DNA of 64,000 bases from Flavicella marina (GCF_009193215.1 NZ_VYVA01000002.1:124001-188000), one strand, 5' to 3'; counted from the stretch's first letter, positions 9,181 through 17,690 are shown. A program made the numbers and translations. The notes: generated by a model not told the origin, from the letters alone.

Positions 9181-9321
9181 ATGATGCATAATTTTAAAGA
9201 ATTACATGTTTGGAAGTTGTCTAAGGATCTTTGTAAAGAGATTTACTTGGTGACTAATACTTTTCCAGATTCTGAAAAGTTTGAGTTAACTTTTAAAAAG
9301 GTTGAAAATTCAATTCAGTAA
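9181..9321 (+). pseudogene. Truncated four-helix-bundle (23S rRNA intervening-sequence type) protein
   Basis: A 46-codon frame starts at ATG 9181 and begins MMHNFKELHVWKLSKDLC, followed by EIYLVTNTFPDSEKFELT. This is the characteristic opening of the four-helix-bundle / 23S IVS-encoded / Avd-like family, whose full length is about 115-120 residues. The family normally continues with arginine-rich and SIPSNIAEG segments. Here the reading frame degenerates after FELT and stops at 9321, and what follows in frame does not restore the family pattern. The stump lies inside the hem operon, flanked by GATTCAAG-type repeats, and was probably carried there on a small mobile or repeat-associated cassette that has since decayed. 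Confidence 0.75.
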
Positions 9322-9361
9322 GTACAAAAGATGTTATATAAATTTAACCGACAATTAAAAT

Positions 9362-9392
9362 AAAGCTTGAATCTTGTTTCTTGATTCGAGAT
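9362..9392. repeat. Repeat scar downstream of the four-helix-bundle stump
   Basis: GCTTGAATCTTGTTTCTTGATTCGAG is an imperfect palindrome of the CTTGAATC/GATTC type and contains the inverted core of the upstream scar. It abuts the hemE start region. Confidence 0.45.
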
Positions 9393-9403
9393 ACTATTAT
9401 ATT

Positions 9404-10429
9404 ATGATAAAAAACGATTTATACTTAAGAGCATTAAAAGGAGAGGTAGTTGAAAGACCACCTGTTTGGATGATGCGTCAAGCAGGAAGGTATTTACCAG
9501 AATTTCAAGAAATCAAGAAAAAATATGATTTCTTTACGAGATGTCAGACACCAGAATTGGCTGCAGAAATTACCGTACAACCGATCAGAAGATATGGTAT
9601 GGATGCTGCGATTTTATTTTCTGATATTTTGGTAATTCCTCAAGCGATGAATATTGAAGTAGAAATGAAAAATGGAATAGGACCATGGTTGCCTAATCCG
9701 ATTCGTACTATGGAAGATGTTAACAAAGCGATTGTTCCTGATATTGATGAGACTTTGGGGTATGTAATGGATGCTATCAAGCTAACCAAACAAATGTTAG
9801 AGGATGAAATTCCTTTGATTGGTTTCGCTGGTTCTCCTTGGACTATTCTGTGTTATTGTATACAAGGGCAAGGTTCTAAAAACTTTGATAAGGCTAAAGA
9901 GTTCTGTTTTACACAGCCGGTTGCTGCACATACTTTATTGCAGAAAATTACAGATACTACAATTGCCTACTTAAAGAAAAAAGTAGAAGCAGGTGTAAAT
10001 GCAGTTCAGGTTTTTGATTCTTGGGGAGGTATGTTGTCTCCGGCAGATTATCAAGAGTTTTCTTGGAAATACATCAATCAAATAATTGAGGCATTGAAAG
10101 ATGATGCTCCAGTTATTGCTTTTGGAAAAGGCTGTTGGTTTGCATTGGAAGAAATGTCAAAATCTAATGCCTCTGCTTTGGGGGTTGATTGGACAATTAC
10201 TCCAGAATGGGCTAGAAAATTAACAGGTGGAAATATCACTTTACAAGGGAATTTTGATCCAACTCGTTTGTTTTCTCCTCCAGCAGAAATCAAGAAACAA
10301 GTTAAAACGATGATTGATGCTTTTGGAAAAGATAAATATATTGTGAATTTAGGTCATGGAATATTACCAAATATTGGACTTGAAAACGCAGGTGCTTTTA
10401 TAGAGGCTGTGAAAGAATATCGCAGTTAG
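9404..10429 (+). CDS. hemE: Uroporphyrinogen decarboxylase
   Basis: HemE decarboxylates the four acetate side chains of uroporphyrinogen III to give coproporphyrinogen III. I place the start at ATG 9404 (341 residues). The longer in-frame start at 9374 would be encoded by the repeat scar and adds no conserved residues. The signature [16 protein letters not shown] with Arg25, the aspartate motif [12 protein letters not shown], and [12 protein letters not shown] are visible. The gene is bracketed by related repeat scars, 9157-9180 and 9362-9392 on the left and 10431-10497 on the right. Confidence 0.96.
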   Translation: MIKNDLYLRALKGEVVERPPVWMMRQAGRYLPEFQEIKKKYDFFTRCQTPELAAEITVQPIRRYGMDAAILFSDILVIPQAMNIEVEMKNGIGPWLPNPIRTMEDVNKAIVPDIDETLGYVMDAIKLTKQMLEDEIPLIGFAGSPWTILCYCIQGQGSKNFDKAKEFCFTQPVAAHTLLQKITDTTIAYLKKKVEAGVNAVQVFDSWGGMLSPADYQEFSWKYINQIIEALKDDAPVIAFGKGCWFALEEMSKSNASALGVDWTITPEWARKLTGGNITLQGNFDPTRLFSPPAEIKKQVKTMIDAFGKDKYIVNLGHGILPNIGLENAGAFIEAVKEYRS

Positions 10430-10430
10430 A

Positions 10431-10497
10431 ATCGAGAATCAGGAGTCAAGTGCTAAGTTTGAAAGTCATGAAACTTGAATGCTATATCTAGAATCGA
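10431..10497. repeat. Repeat scar between hemE and hemF
   Basis: This 67-base stretch begins ATCGAGAATCAGGAGTCAAG, sharing 12 bases exactly with the scar at 9165-9176, and ends with an ACTTGAATG...AGAATCG segment of the opposite polarity. It looks like an internally deleted copy of the element flanking the stump. The remaining spacer to hemF holds only its ribosome-binding region. Confidence 0.5.
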
Positions 10498-10503
10498 AAA
10501 AAA

Positions 10504-11406
10504 ATGAAAGAACAATTTTATCAGTATATACAAAACCTTCAAGATACCATTACTTCAAAGTTAGAGGCGGTTGATGGAAAAGCAAAGTTTGTTGAAGATT
10601 TATGGAACCGACCAGAAGGTGGTGGAGGTAGAACTCGTGTTATTGAAAACGGAGCTGTTTTCGAAAAGGGCGGTGTCAATATTTCAGCTGTTGAAGGTGA
10701 GTTGCCACAAGCTTTACGTGATAATTTTGGTGTCAAAGAAGGTAATTTCTTTGCTTGTGGTTTGTCTTTGGTGTTGCATCCAAAAAATCCAATGGTACCA
10801 ACAGTTCATGCAAATTGGCGTTATTTTGAAATGTATGACGACCAAGGAAATGTTGTTACGCAATGGTTTGGAGGAGGACAGGATTTAACTCCGTACTATT
10901 TGTTAGATGAAGATGCTAAACATTTTCATTCGGTTTGCAAAAATGCCTGCGATAAACACAATCAAGATTTTTATCCGATGTATAAAAAACGTTGTGATGA
11001 ATATTTTTGGAATGCACATAGAGATGAAGCTAGAGGAATTGGAGGGCTTTTCTTTGATTATTTGAAAGAGACTGATGAATTTAGTTTACAGGATCGTTAT
11101 AACTTTGTGACAGAGGTAGGAAATAGCTTTTTAGAAAGTTACATTCCAATTGTTGAAAAGCGAAAAGAATTAAAATATACAGCGTCACAACGTGACTGGC
11201 AGGAGGTGAGAAGAGGTAGGTATGTAGAATTTAATTTAGTTCATGATAAAGGAACGTTGTTTGGTTTGAAAACAAATGGACGTATTGAATCGATATTAAT
11301 GAGTTTACCACCAAAGGTACAATGGCACTACAATCATATTCCAAAAGAAGGAAGTGACGAAGCTTATTTGGTTTCTGTGTTGCAACAACCTAAAAATTGG
11401 ATATAA
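10504..11406 (+). CDS. hemF: Oxygen-dependent coproporphyrinogen III oxidase
   Basis: HemF oxidatively decarboxylates two propionates of coproporphyrinogen III to vinyl groups, using O2, which points to aerobic life. The 300-residue chain has GGGRTRVI at 40-47, HANWRYFEM around His102, the GGGQDLTPYYL core (123-133), and the C-terminal GRYVEFNLVHDKGT and RIESILMSLPP signatures. It is the last gene of the rightward hem operon and is followed within 2 bases by a hairpin terminator. Confidence 0.97.
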   Translation: MKEQFYQYIQNLQDTITSKLEAVDGKAKFVEDLWNRPEGGGGRTRVIENGAVFEKGGVNISAVEGELPQALRDNFGVKEGNFFACGLSLVLHPKNPMVPTVHANWRYFEMYDDQGNVVTQWFGGGQDLTPYYLLDEDAKHFHSVCKNACDKHNQDFYPMYKKRCDEYFWNAHRDEARGIGGLFFDYLKETDEFSLQDRYNFVTEVGNSFLESYIPIVEKRKELKYTASQRDWQEVRRGRYVEFNLVHDKGTLFGLKTNGRIESILMSLPPKVQWHYNHIPKEGSDEAYLVSVLQQPKNWI

Positions 11407-11407
11407 A

Positions 11408-11440
11408 TTAAAAGGGATGCTTTTTAGTATCCTTTTTTTT
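11408..11440 (+). terminator. Terminator of the hem operon
   Basis: An AAAGGGAT / ATCCTTT stem with one bulged G and the loop GCTTTTTAGT is followed by eight T residues, directly after the hemF stop. Confidence 0.8.
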
Positions 11441-11533
11441 GTTGCGGACAGCTGTGTTGTATACAATTTTACGATTGTAATTAGATATTACTTTTGAAGA
11501 GCAACGTGTAAAAGTTAATTTTATAAAATATAA

Positions 11534-12247
11534 ATGGATTTAAATAAAAGGTTAATGAAGCATATAGTTAGAGTTTTAATGACGATCGTTTTGGTTGTTT
11601 CGTGTAAGTCAGAGAAAAAAAATGTAGTGAAGAAACATTCTTTTGCGCATGAAATTGTTGTTCAAGAAGTGATTCAGGTTACAGGGTATACTTATATAAA
11701 TGCAAAAGAGAACAATCGAAGTTATTGGTTGGCAGCTCCTTCTACTCAGGCTAAAGTCGGTGAGACATATTTTTTTAATGATGGATTAGAAATGGTGAAT
11801 TTTAAGAGTAAAGAGCTCAATAAAACGTTTGAGACTATTCTTTTTTTACAGAATATTTATTCGAATACGGATACAGCTGCAGTGGAGAAGCCAGTTGTTC
11901 CTTCAAAGTCAAAAGAGAAGCAGGAAAAGATAAAGATTGATAAAGAAGCAGGGGTTACTACAATCGCTGAACTATACGAAGAACTTGAAGCGTATAAGGG
12001 TAAAAAAGTTGTGATAAAAGGAAAGGTGACAAAATTCAATGAGATGATCATGAATAAAAACTGGATTCATATTGAAGATGGAACTGATTTTAATGGTGAG
12101 TACGATTTGATACTTACATCTCAAGAGAAATTTACAGTTGGTGCTATTGTAACAATAGAAGGGGTAGTTGCTACAAATATAGATTTGGGCTATGGATACA
12201 AATACAAATTGTTAGTAGAACAAGCTACTCAATTGATTCATCTATAA
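11534..12247 (+). CDS. Lipoprotein with C-terminal OB-fold-like domain
   Basis: This 237-residue protein has a lipoprotein leader (MTIVLVVSC, lipobox Cys near residue 24; the internal ATG at 11555 is an alternative start). Residues 35-110 contain a repeated strand pattern (GYTYINAKENNRSYWLAAPS) typical of short SH3/OB-like modules. A lysine-rich linker leads to residues 135-235, where TIAELYEELEAYKGKKVVIKG, then NWIHIEDGT and GAIVTIEGVV match the bacterial nucleotide-binding-like OB-fold family. The function is unknown. A TACTTTTG -7-like box is at 11489-11496. It is monocistronic, convergent with the lipocalin-like gene. Confidence 0.7.
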   Translation: MDLNKRLMKHIVRVLMTIVLVVSCKSEKKNVVKKHSFAHEIVVQEVIQVTGYTYINAKENNRSYWLAAPSTQAKVGETYFFNDGLEMVNFKSKELNKTFETILFLQNIYSNTDTAAVEKPVVPSKSKEKQEKIKIDKEAGVTTIAELYEELEAYKGKKVVIKGKVTKFNEMIMNKNWIHIEDGTDFNGEYDLILTSQEKFTVGAIVTIEGVVATNIDLGYGYKYKLLVEQATQLIHL

Positions 12248-12280
12248 GTTTTGAATAAAACTCTAAAATAAAACAGTTAT

Positions 12281-12643
12281 CTATTGTTTTATGTAAACGG
12301 TAGGTCCGTTTTCATTTGCCATGGTAAGGTACAATTCACGATCGGTTGAAGAGTATTTTCCTGAGTCGGTTTCACCATTGGAATAGGTAAATGATAAATT
12401 TGTTCCGTCTGATTTATAAGTTCCGATGATGGTAACATTTAAGAGAGGGTCATTATTGTTTACCCCATGATAGGTGTAAGACAGGTCTTCACTAAAACTA
12501 CGAGTAATAGTTATACTGCCTCCATCAGAAGTATATTTCCAAGTACCAACTATAGGGTATACTCCTGGTGTAACAGTAGAAGCATTACAAGAGATTAACA
12601 AGATAGTAACGCAAAATGCGATTGCTCTTAATGTGATTTTCAA
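12281..12643 (-). CDS. Lipocalin-like lipoprotein, 120 residues
   Basis: The leader CVTILLISC gives a lipoprotein cysteine at residue 19. The mature chain has VGTWKYTSDGGS, then GTYKSDGTNLSFTYSNGE and a final RELYLTM strand, the layout of short lipocalin-like domains common in Bacteroidota. The ligand is unknown. It lies downstream of, and may be read through from, the DUF2867 operon on the same strand (50-base gap). A similar gene lies at 18561-18944, so the TetR-linked region is framed by two such lipoproteins. Confidence 0.7.
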   Translation of the reverse strand: MKITLRAIAFCVTILLISCNASTVTPGVYPIVGTWKYTSDGGSITITRSFSEDLSYTYHGVNNNDPLLNVTIIGTYKSDGTNLSFTYSNGETDSGKYSSTDRELYLTMANENGPTVYIKQ

Positions 12644-12693
12644 AACAAAAATAATTAGATTTTAAAATTAAAAAAATTAGCCTAAAGAATTCT

Positions 12694-14112
12694 TTATTCT
12701 ACAATTTTTTTTAACATTCCTTCGAATATAATATCGTGAAAAGGGAGTACAGCATACCAATACAGTCTTCCCATGATTCCCTTAGGTCTAAAGACTGCTC
12801 TTTGGTACAATTGATCTTTTACAACGATAAATTCCAACCATGCCTCTCCAGGAAGTTTCATTTCGGCATATAGCAAAAGTCTTCCTTCTTCTTTATTTGC
12901 ATATAAGACTCTCCAAAAATCAAGAGCATCACCAGTTTGTAGTTTTGTAGGATGTGTTCTTCCTCGTCTCAAACCAATTCCGCCAACCAATTTGTCCATA
13001 TAGCCTCGTATTTTCCATAAAAAATTTGCGACATACCAGCCGTTTGTTCCTCCAATTGACCAAATTTTATTTAACGCTTTTTCTTTGTCTGTAATTTTTT
13101 TCTTACGGATGTCTTTGAAGCAACCAAAATGAGGGATGTTGATATGTTGTGATAACTTGTCTTGAAAAGCTCCATTTACCATAGCGTCCTTCCAACTCGA
13201 AATCAAAACATTTTGTTCTATGGTATCAAAAGCTTTTTCTACGGCGGTTTTATAGCTTATCGGGTGGATGTTTAATTGATGTGCAAGGTTGTTTTCTTTT
13301 GCAATAATTTCAACTTTCATACTATCTACCAAAGATGAAGCAAGTTGATAAGAGGTTGAGGTAACAAAATACAACCAATATGATGAAAGTTTAGGAGTCA
13401 TTACTGGTACCGTAATGATGGTTCGTTTGAAACCTCTCACTTCAGCAAATTGCAACAACATTTTTTTATATGTAAGAATTTCAGGACCATAAATGTCATA
13501 AGAATTTCCGAATGTTTCTTTTTTTAATAGTACACCATGTAAAAAAAGAATAACATCTGATATTCCTATTGGCTGTGTTTTCGTTTGTAGCCATTTAGGA
13601 GCAATCATTACAGGTAGTTTTTCCACTAAATCTCTGATGATTTCGAATGAAGCACTTCCGCTACCAACGATAATACCCGCTTTCAAGGTGGTTAGATTAA
13701 ATTTTCCTTTGGCTAATATATTCGCTACATTTTGTCTTGACTGCAAGTGTTCTGACAGGTCTTCATCATTCGTTATTCCGCTTAAGTAAATAACTTGCTG
13801 TGCTTGTGTTTCGTTTAGATAGCTGTTGAAGTTTGTTGCGCACGATTCTTCTAATGATTTAAACGAGGTAGAAGAAGTAGACATTGAATGGATCAAATAA
13901 TAAGCTGCATCAATGTCTTTAGGGATGCTATCTGTTTTAACTTTTGCTAAAAAATCGATTTCTACAAAAGATATTTGAGGATTGTTTTTTAAGTTTTCCG
14001 GAATTCTCATCAAATCTCGGATACAACAGACCAACTCATGACCCTGCTCTAATAAAACAGGAATCAATCTTTTGGCAATGTAGCCTGTAGTACCAGTGAT
14101 TAGAATTTTCAT
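12694..14112 (-). CDS. SDR-family NAD(P)-binding protein with C-terminal DUF2867
   Basis: Residues 1-300 form an extended NmrA/SDR-type Rossmann domain: GTTGYIAKRLIPVL at 7-20, an IYLSGI strand, and a YYLIHSM segment. The last about 150 residues (GGTNGWYVANFLWKIRGYMD, later GRTHPTKLQTGDALDFWRVL) are DUF2867, an SRPBCC-like lipid-binding fold. The fusion is common in flavobacterial light-response clusters beside photolyase genes. Its substrate is unknown. It is the last gene of the TetR / ABC1 kinase / flavin reductase operon, 6 bases after the flavin reductase. Confidence 0.85.
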   Translation of the reverse strand: MKILITGTTGYIAKRLIPVLLEQGHELVCCIRDLMRIPENLKNNPQISFVEIDFLAKVKTDSIPKDIDAAYYLIHSMSTSSTSFKSLEESCATNFNSYLNETQAQQVIYLSGITNDEDLSEHLQSRQNVANILAKGKFNLTTLKAGIIVGSGSASFEIIRDLVEKLPVMIAPKWLQTKTQPIGISDVILFLHGVLLKKETFGNSYDIYGPEILTYKKMLLQFAEVRGFKRTIITVPVMTPKLSSYWLYFVTSTSYQLASSLVDSMKVEIIAKENNLAHQLNIHPISYKTAVEKAFDTIEQNVLISSWKDAMVNGAFQDKLSQHINIPHFGCFKDIRKKKITDKEKALNKIWSIGGTNGWYVANFLWKIRGYMDKLVGGIGLRRGRTHPTKLQTGDALDFWRVLYANKEEGRLLLYAEMKLPGEAWLEFIVVKDQLYQRAVFRPKGIMGRLYWYAVLPFHDIIFEGMLKKIVE

Positions 14113-14118
14113 GACGGG

Positions 14119-14733
14119 TTATTTAGGTCTTTGGTATGTAAATCTTTCAGTCGACTCGGGAACGGTATATCCATCCAGTCCGTTAATGGCAGCGATATTT
14201 CCGTGACTTAAGTTAACAAATAAATCTTTTTCTACTAGTGCTTCTTGTATGTTAATGTTTTGTATTTCTCCTAAAACGAGAATGGTGTTGTTAGCTTTGA
14301 TATGATATTCTTCTAAAAATTTCATGCCTAGTTGAATCGGTGCATTTTTAACATATGGTGCGTAAAAATCTTCTAAATACAATTCACTAAATGAGGTAAC
14401 GTCAAACTCAGAGATTTCTTTTGGGTATTTAGCAGAGGTATGGTGTGCATCTTCTAAGGTACTTCCAAAAATTGAATTAATGGTGTAAAAACCTGTTTCT
14501 TTTAAGTTCTCATAGGTGTTTCTAAGAACCGTTGTCGGTCTTACGACAAAACCTAATATAGCAGGACTAGATCCGTAATGGGTTACAGAGCTAAACACAG
14601 CCAAGTTGGTAATCCCATTTTTAGACTTGCTACCAATAAGATTTGCTGACTTGTACCCACCGACACTGTTGATCAAATTAATTTTTTGAAGGTGAGGTAA
14701 AGCTTCTATTTGAGATTTTGTAAAACGCATCAT
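14119..14733 (-). CDS. Flavin reductase-like domain protein
   Basis: This 204-residue FMN-binding split-barrel protein has KSANLIGSKSKNGITNLAVFSSVTHYGSSPAILGFVVRP-like order (residues about 28-66), then TYENLKETGFYTIN and ISEFDVTSFS. It would bind FMN or act as a flavin reductase. It overlaps the end of the kinase gene by one base, indicating translational coupling. Its role in this operon is probably redox or flavin supply in oxidative or light stress, which is inference from context. Confidence 0.85.
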   Translation of the reverse strand: MMRFTKSQIEALPHLQKINLINSVGGYKSANLIGSKSKNGITNLAVFSSVTHYGSSPAILGFVVRPTTVLRNTYENLKETGFYTINSIFGSTLEDAHHTSAKYPKEISEFDVTSFSELYLEDFYAPYVKNAPIQLGMKFLEEYHIKANNTILVLGEIQNINIQEALVEKDLFVNLSHGNIAAINGLDGYTVPESTERFTYQRPK

Positions 14734-16043
14734 TAAAGTTTGTAATAATTATTGATTTTTATGTTTTGTGATTTTAAATCGAACATCAAATTGTACAATC
14801 CAAAAAAGGTACGGTTGATATAAATGAAATGTTTCGATCCTCTATTCCCGTTCATGTCTTTTAATTCTGTACTCTTGCTATATTTTGCTCCTAACTCTGC
14901 AATTTTCCCAAAGAACGCCGCGTCAGAAAAATCAAATGTTTCTGCGTGAAATGGCTGTGTGAATAAACTTAACATCTCGTGGAATAATTCTTTAAAAAAC
15001 GTTTTTTCTTTCAAAGAATCGTCTTCTCGCAAGATTTCTAATTTATACAAGGTTTTTTCAAAGAATTCTGGGTTATCGATATTTTCTTTTTTTGCCAATT
15101 CGAAATAAGGGATGTAGAAATCATCAGGGATTGTTTTCATACAACCAAAGTCAATAACAATCAATTCACCATCCTTACTAACTAAAAAATTTCCCGGATG
15201 TGGATCTGCATGTACTTTTTTCAGATGATGAATTTGGTACATATAAAAATCCCATAATGCCTGACCAAGTTTGTTTGCTGTTTTCTGATCCCAATTTTCA
15301 GAAATGTATTCAGATAAGTGCAGTCCTTCCATCCAGCTCATGGTTAAAATTCTTTCAGAAGAAAATTCTTTAAAATAGGTAGGGAATTTCAAATTGAGAA
15401 TATGTTTGCATGCTGCTGCTATTTCCTCGCTTTGTTCAAATTCTAAGTTGTAATTTGTTTCTTCTGTAAGTTTGTCCTCTACTTCTTTAAAGTACCTATC
15501 TGAGTCTTTTCCTTTTATATTGAACATTTTCATGGCAATTGGTTTCACCAAAGCCAAATCAGAAGAAATACTTTCTGCAACACCGGGGTACTGAATTTTT
15601 ACCGCCAATTTCTTTTTACCAATTTCAGCCTTGTGTACTTGACCAATACTGGCAGCATTTACAGAACTCGAATCAAAAGTATCGAATAGTTCCGAAGGTT
15701 GTTTTCCAAAATATTTTTTGAAAGTCTTTACAACTAATGGAGGAGATAAAGGTGGTACAGAAAATTGGGCTAATGAAAATTTTTCGACATAGGCCCTTGG
15801 TAAAATATTTTTTTCCATACTCAACATCTGCGCTACTTTTAAGGCACTTCCTTTCATTGTTTTTAGGCCATCATAGATGTCGGAGGCATTTGAGTTGTTT
15901 AAGTTTTCTTTAGCTTCTTCTTCAGAATTGATCAGTTTTTCACCATAATACTTAACGTAATTGATGCCAACTTTTGCTCCCGTTTGTACAAGTTTGGTAG
16001 CTCTTTGAATTTTTGATGTGGGAATGCTGTCTATGGTTTTCAT
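14733..16043 (-). CDS. AarF/ABC1/UbiB-family atypical kinase
   Basis: This 436-residue protein is of the ABC1 (ADCK/UbiB) family. It shows the family-specific KxGQ-like segment as MKGSALKVAQMLSM (a KVAQ variant of KxGQ), the nucleotide loop AASIGQVHKAE, the catalytic VHADPHPGNFLV and the metal site VIDFGCMK. UbiB proteins act in isoprenoid-quinone metabolism, but several homologues are stress-linked with unknown targets. Its neighbours suggest a stress role rather than core ubiquinone synthesis, since flavobacteria use menaquinone. It starts 10 bases after the TetR gene. Confidence 0.9.
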   Translation of the reverse strand: MKTIDSIPTSKIQRATKLVQTGAKVGINYVKYYGEKLINSEEEAKENLNNSNASDIYDGLKTMKGSALKVAQMLSMEKNILPRAYVEKFSLAQFSVPPLSPPLVVKTFKKYFGKQPSELFDTFDSSSVNAASIGQVHKAEIGKKKLAVKIQYPGVAESISSDLALVKPIAMKMFNIKGKDSDRYFKEVEDKLTEETNYNLEFEQSEEIAAACKHILNLKFPTYFKEFSSERILTMSWMEGLHLSEYISENWDQKTANKLGQALWDFYMYQIHHLKKVHADPHPGNFLVSKDGELIVIDFGCMKTIPDDFYIPYFELAKKENIDNPEFFEKTLYKLEILREDDSLKEKTFFKELFHEMLSLFTQPFHAETFDFSDAAFFGKIAELGAKYSKSTELKDMNGNRGSKHFIYINRTFFGLYNLMFDLKSQNIKINNYYKL

Positions 16044-16053
16044 ATAGTAAAAC

Positions 16054-16713
16054 TTAAAGTTTGAAATTCATGTTTTCTTTCAAGATGAATTTTCCAAAAT
16101 CTATGATGCTTTTTACAGGTTTTGTATTCATTGCTTCGAAACTTGCATGGATACTTTTTTCGATGAAAATGTCGGTTTTCTCAAAAGAAGGAGAGGTGTC
16201 TTTCATCCAAAACTTTAAAGTCAAAAGGAGTTGAATCCAAAAGCCTTCCTCGATTCCCTTGTTTTGAATTTTTTGCAATTTTTCTTGGGTTAGGTTGATG
16301 CGCTCAACCTCTAGAGTATTCACAAATTCGATGAAGGTTTCTTTCATTTTGCTCAATTTTTTAAAACTTTGCAATTTCGAGTCAAAACCGTTTAATGCGA
16401 AAAATACGTAAGATCTATTCGCAGTAAGGTTTTCAAAAAAGGTGTAATAAAAACTTAGAAGTTTGTCTTTTGAAGTAAACTTGTTAAAGTCTTTGTTTTT
16501 TTCTAACAGTTTAATAGAGTTTTCTGAAAATAAAGAGAATATCTCATTTTCAATTTGTTCGAATGAGCTAAAATGTTTGTAAAATTCTGATTCTTCAATA
16601 TTCATTTTTTTTGAAAATTGATAAATAGATTCAGGGTTTTTTCCATTAACTAAAACCGTATCCATGTATTCGGATATAATTTTATCGCTTGTTGTTTCGG
16701 TTGTTTTTTTCAT
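16054..16713 (-). CDS. TetR/AcrR-family transcriptional regulator
   Basis: This 219-residue regulator has an N-terminal helix-turn-helix (SIYQFSKKMNIEESEFYKHF, about 27-46) and a divergent ligand-binding domain with a long helical tail. It leads the operon with the ABC1 kinase, flavin reductase and DUF2867 protein, divergent from an SDR-TspO operon. A TATTTTTG box at 16736-16743 (minus strand) is a candidate -7. An inverted repeat at 16750-16777 sits between the divergent genes and is the likely operator. The regulator's inducer is unknown. Confidence 0.88.
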   Translation of the reverse strand: MKKTTETTSDKIISEYMDTVLVNGKNPESIYQFSKKMNIEESEFYKHFSSFEQIENEIFSLFSENSIKLLEKNKDFNKFTSKDKLLSFYYTFFENLTANRSYVFFALNGFDSKLQSFKKLSKMKETFIEFVNTLEVERINLTQEKLQKIQNKGIEEGFWIQLLLTLKFWMKDTSPSFEKTDIFIEKSIHASFEAMNTKPVKSIIDFGKFILKENMNFKL

Positions 16714-16749
16714 GTGTATCGGACTTTCTTTTTTTCAAAAATACAAAAT

Positions 16750-16777
16750 GTTTAATAAATAATATTGTTTGTTAAAC
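16750..16777. promoter_or_regulatory. Candidate TetR operator between divergent operons
   Basis: GTTTAATAAA (16750-16759) and its inverted partner TTTGTTAAAC (16768-16777) are 10-base arms with one mismatch and an 8-base spacer. The site covers the -33 TTG (16765-16767) and part of the 19-base spacer of the rightward promoter, which is classic for repression. Confidence 0.55.
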
Positions 16778-16794
16778 GAAATTGTGTAATTTTA
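16765..16794 (+). promoter_or_regulatory. Promoter of the SDR-TspO operon
   Basis: TTG at 16765-16767, a 19-base spacer, and TAATTTTA at 16787-16794 match the Bacteroidota TTG-N19-TAnnTTTG form at all but the last base. Confidence 0.5.
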
Positions 16795-16836
16795 CAGCAA
16801 TCATAAACTTAAGTTTAAAGATAAAACAGGAAAAAG

Positions 16837-17520
16837 ATGAAACAGATATTGATAGTCGGTGGAAATAGCGGTGTCGGAAAATCACTTGTAGCATTAGAAA
16901 AAGTTCAAAATAATTTGATTTTATTTCATAGAAGCGAGGCTTCATTCAATGAAAACAATATTGCTGAATACAAATTAGATGTTTTACAAGATGAGTTGCC
17001 AGATCTAGAATCCTTAGATGCCATAGTGTATTGTCCAGGTAGTATCAATCTAAAACCATTTAGTAGACTTTCAGAAGAGGATTTTAGAGATGATTTTGAA
17101 ATTAATGTTTTGGGAGCAATTCGTGTGTTGAAAAAATATCTTACAGTTCTGAAAAAAAGTGAAGCACCAAGTGTTTTGTTATTTAGCACAGTTGCTGTGA
17201 AGGTTGGGATGCCTTTTCATACGAGTGTAGCTGCTTCCAAAGGGGCTGTTGAAGGTATGGTAAAGTCATTAGCAGCGGAATATGCGCCAAAAATTAGGGT
17301 GAATGCTATTGCTCCAACATTGACGGATACAGCGCTAGCATCGAAAATTTTAAGGAATGAAAAATCTAAAGAAATGAGTGCCGAAAGACATCCGTTAAAA
17401 CGGTATTTAGTGCCTGATGAGGTGGCAGAAATGGCTAGTTTTTTAATTTCTGATAGAGGCAGATCAATGTCTGGTCAAATTGTTGAAATGGATTGTGGAA
17501 TTACAAATTTAAAAGTTTAG
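16837..17520 (+). CDS. Short-chain dehydrogenase/reductase (SDR)
   Basis: This 227-residue classical SDR has the Rossmann motif GGNSGVGKS at 7-15, an IVYCPGSI strand in place of NNAG, a serine in LLFSTVAVKVG, and the end motif SFLISDRGRSMSGQIVEMDCG. The usual YxxxK pair is altered: after the serine strand the sequence reads FHTSVAASKGAVEGM, where the tyrosine is replaced (HTSVAASK) while the lysine is kept. Catalysis may therefore be modified. It leads an operon with Lacal_2735, DUF2452 and TspO genes. Confidence 0.87.
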   Translation: MKQILIVGGNSGVGKSLVALEKVQNNLILFHRSEASFNENNIAEYKLDVLQDELPDLESLDAIVYCPGSINLKPFSRLSEEDFRDDFEINVLGAIRVLKKYLTVLKKSEAPSVLLFSTVAVKVGMPFHTSVAASKGAVEGMVKSLAAEYAPKIRVNAIAPTLTDTALASKILRNEKSKEMSAERHPLKRYLVPDEVAEMASFLISDRGRSMSGQIVEMDCGITNLKV

Positions 17521-17522
17521 TT

Positions 17523-17690
17523 ATGTTTAGTTTATTTAAAAGAAAATCAAAAGCAGAAAAATTAAAACAAAAATTTGATTTATTGTTAGAGGAGTCTTAC
17601 AAGCTTTCAAAAATCAATCGAACAGAAAGTGATAAGAAGTTTGCGGAAGCACAAGGCGTGATGGCTGAATTGGAAAAAATTTCTGCATGA
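17523..17690 (+). CDS. Lacal_2735 family small protein
   Basis: This 55-residue protein starts at ATG 17523, 2 bases after the SDR stop. MFSLFKRKSKAEKLKQKFD, then LEESYKLSKINRTESDKKFAEAQ, matches the Lacal_2735 family of short helical flavobacterial proteins of unknown function, usually found near photolyase and light-stress genes. It overlaps the next gene in an ATGA junction (17687-17690), so translation is coupled. A longer in-frame start at 17493 lies inside the SDR gene and is not favoured. Confidence 0.85.
   Translation: MFSLFKRKSKAEKLKQKFDLLLEESYKLSKINRTESDKKFAEAQGVMAELEKISA

Noticed and set aside
9181-9321. The 46-codon frame as an intact small gene
   Set aside because: It stops after the first third of the four-helix-bundle family and the downstream sequence does not continue the pattern, so a stump is more likely.
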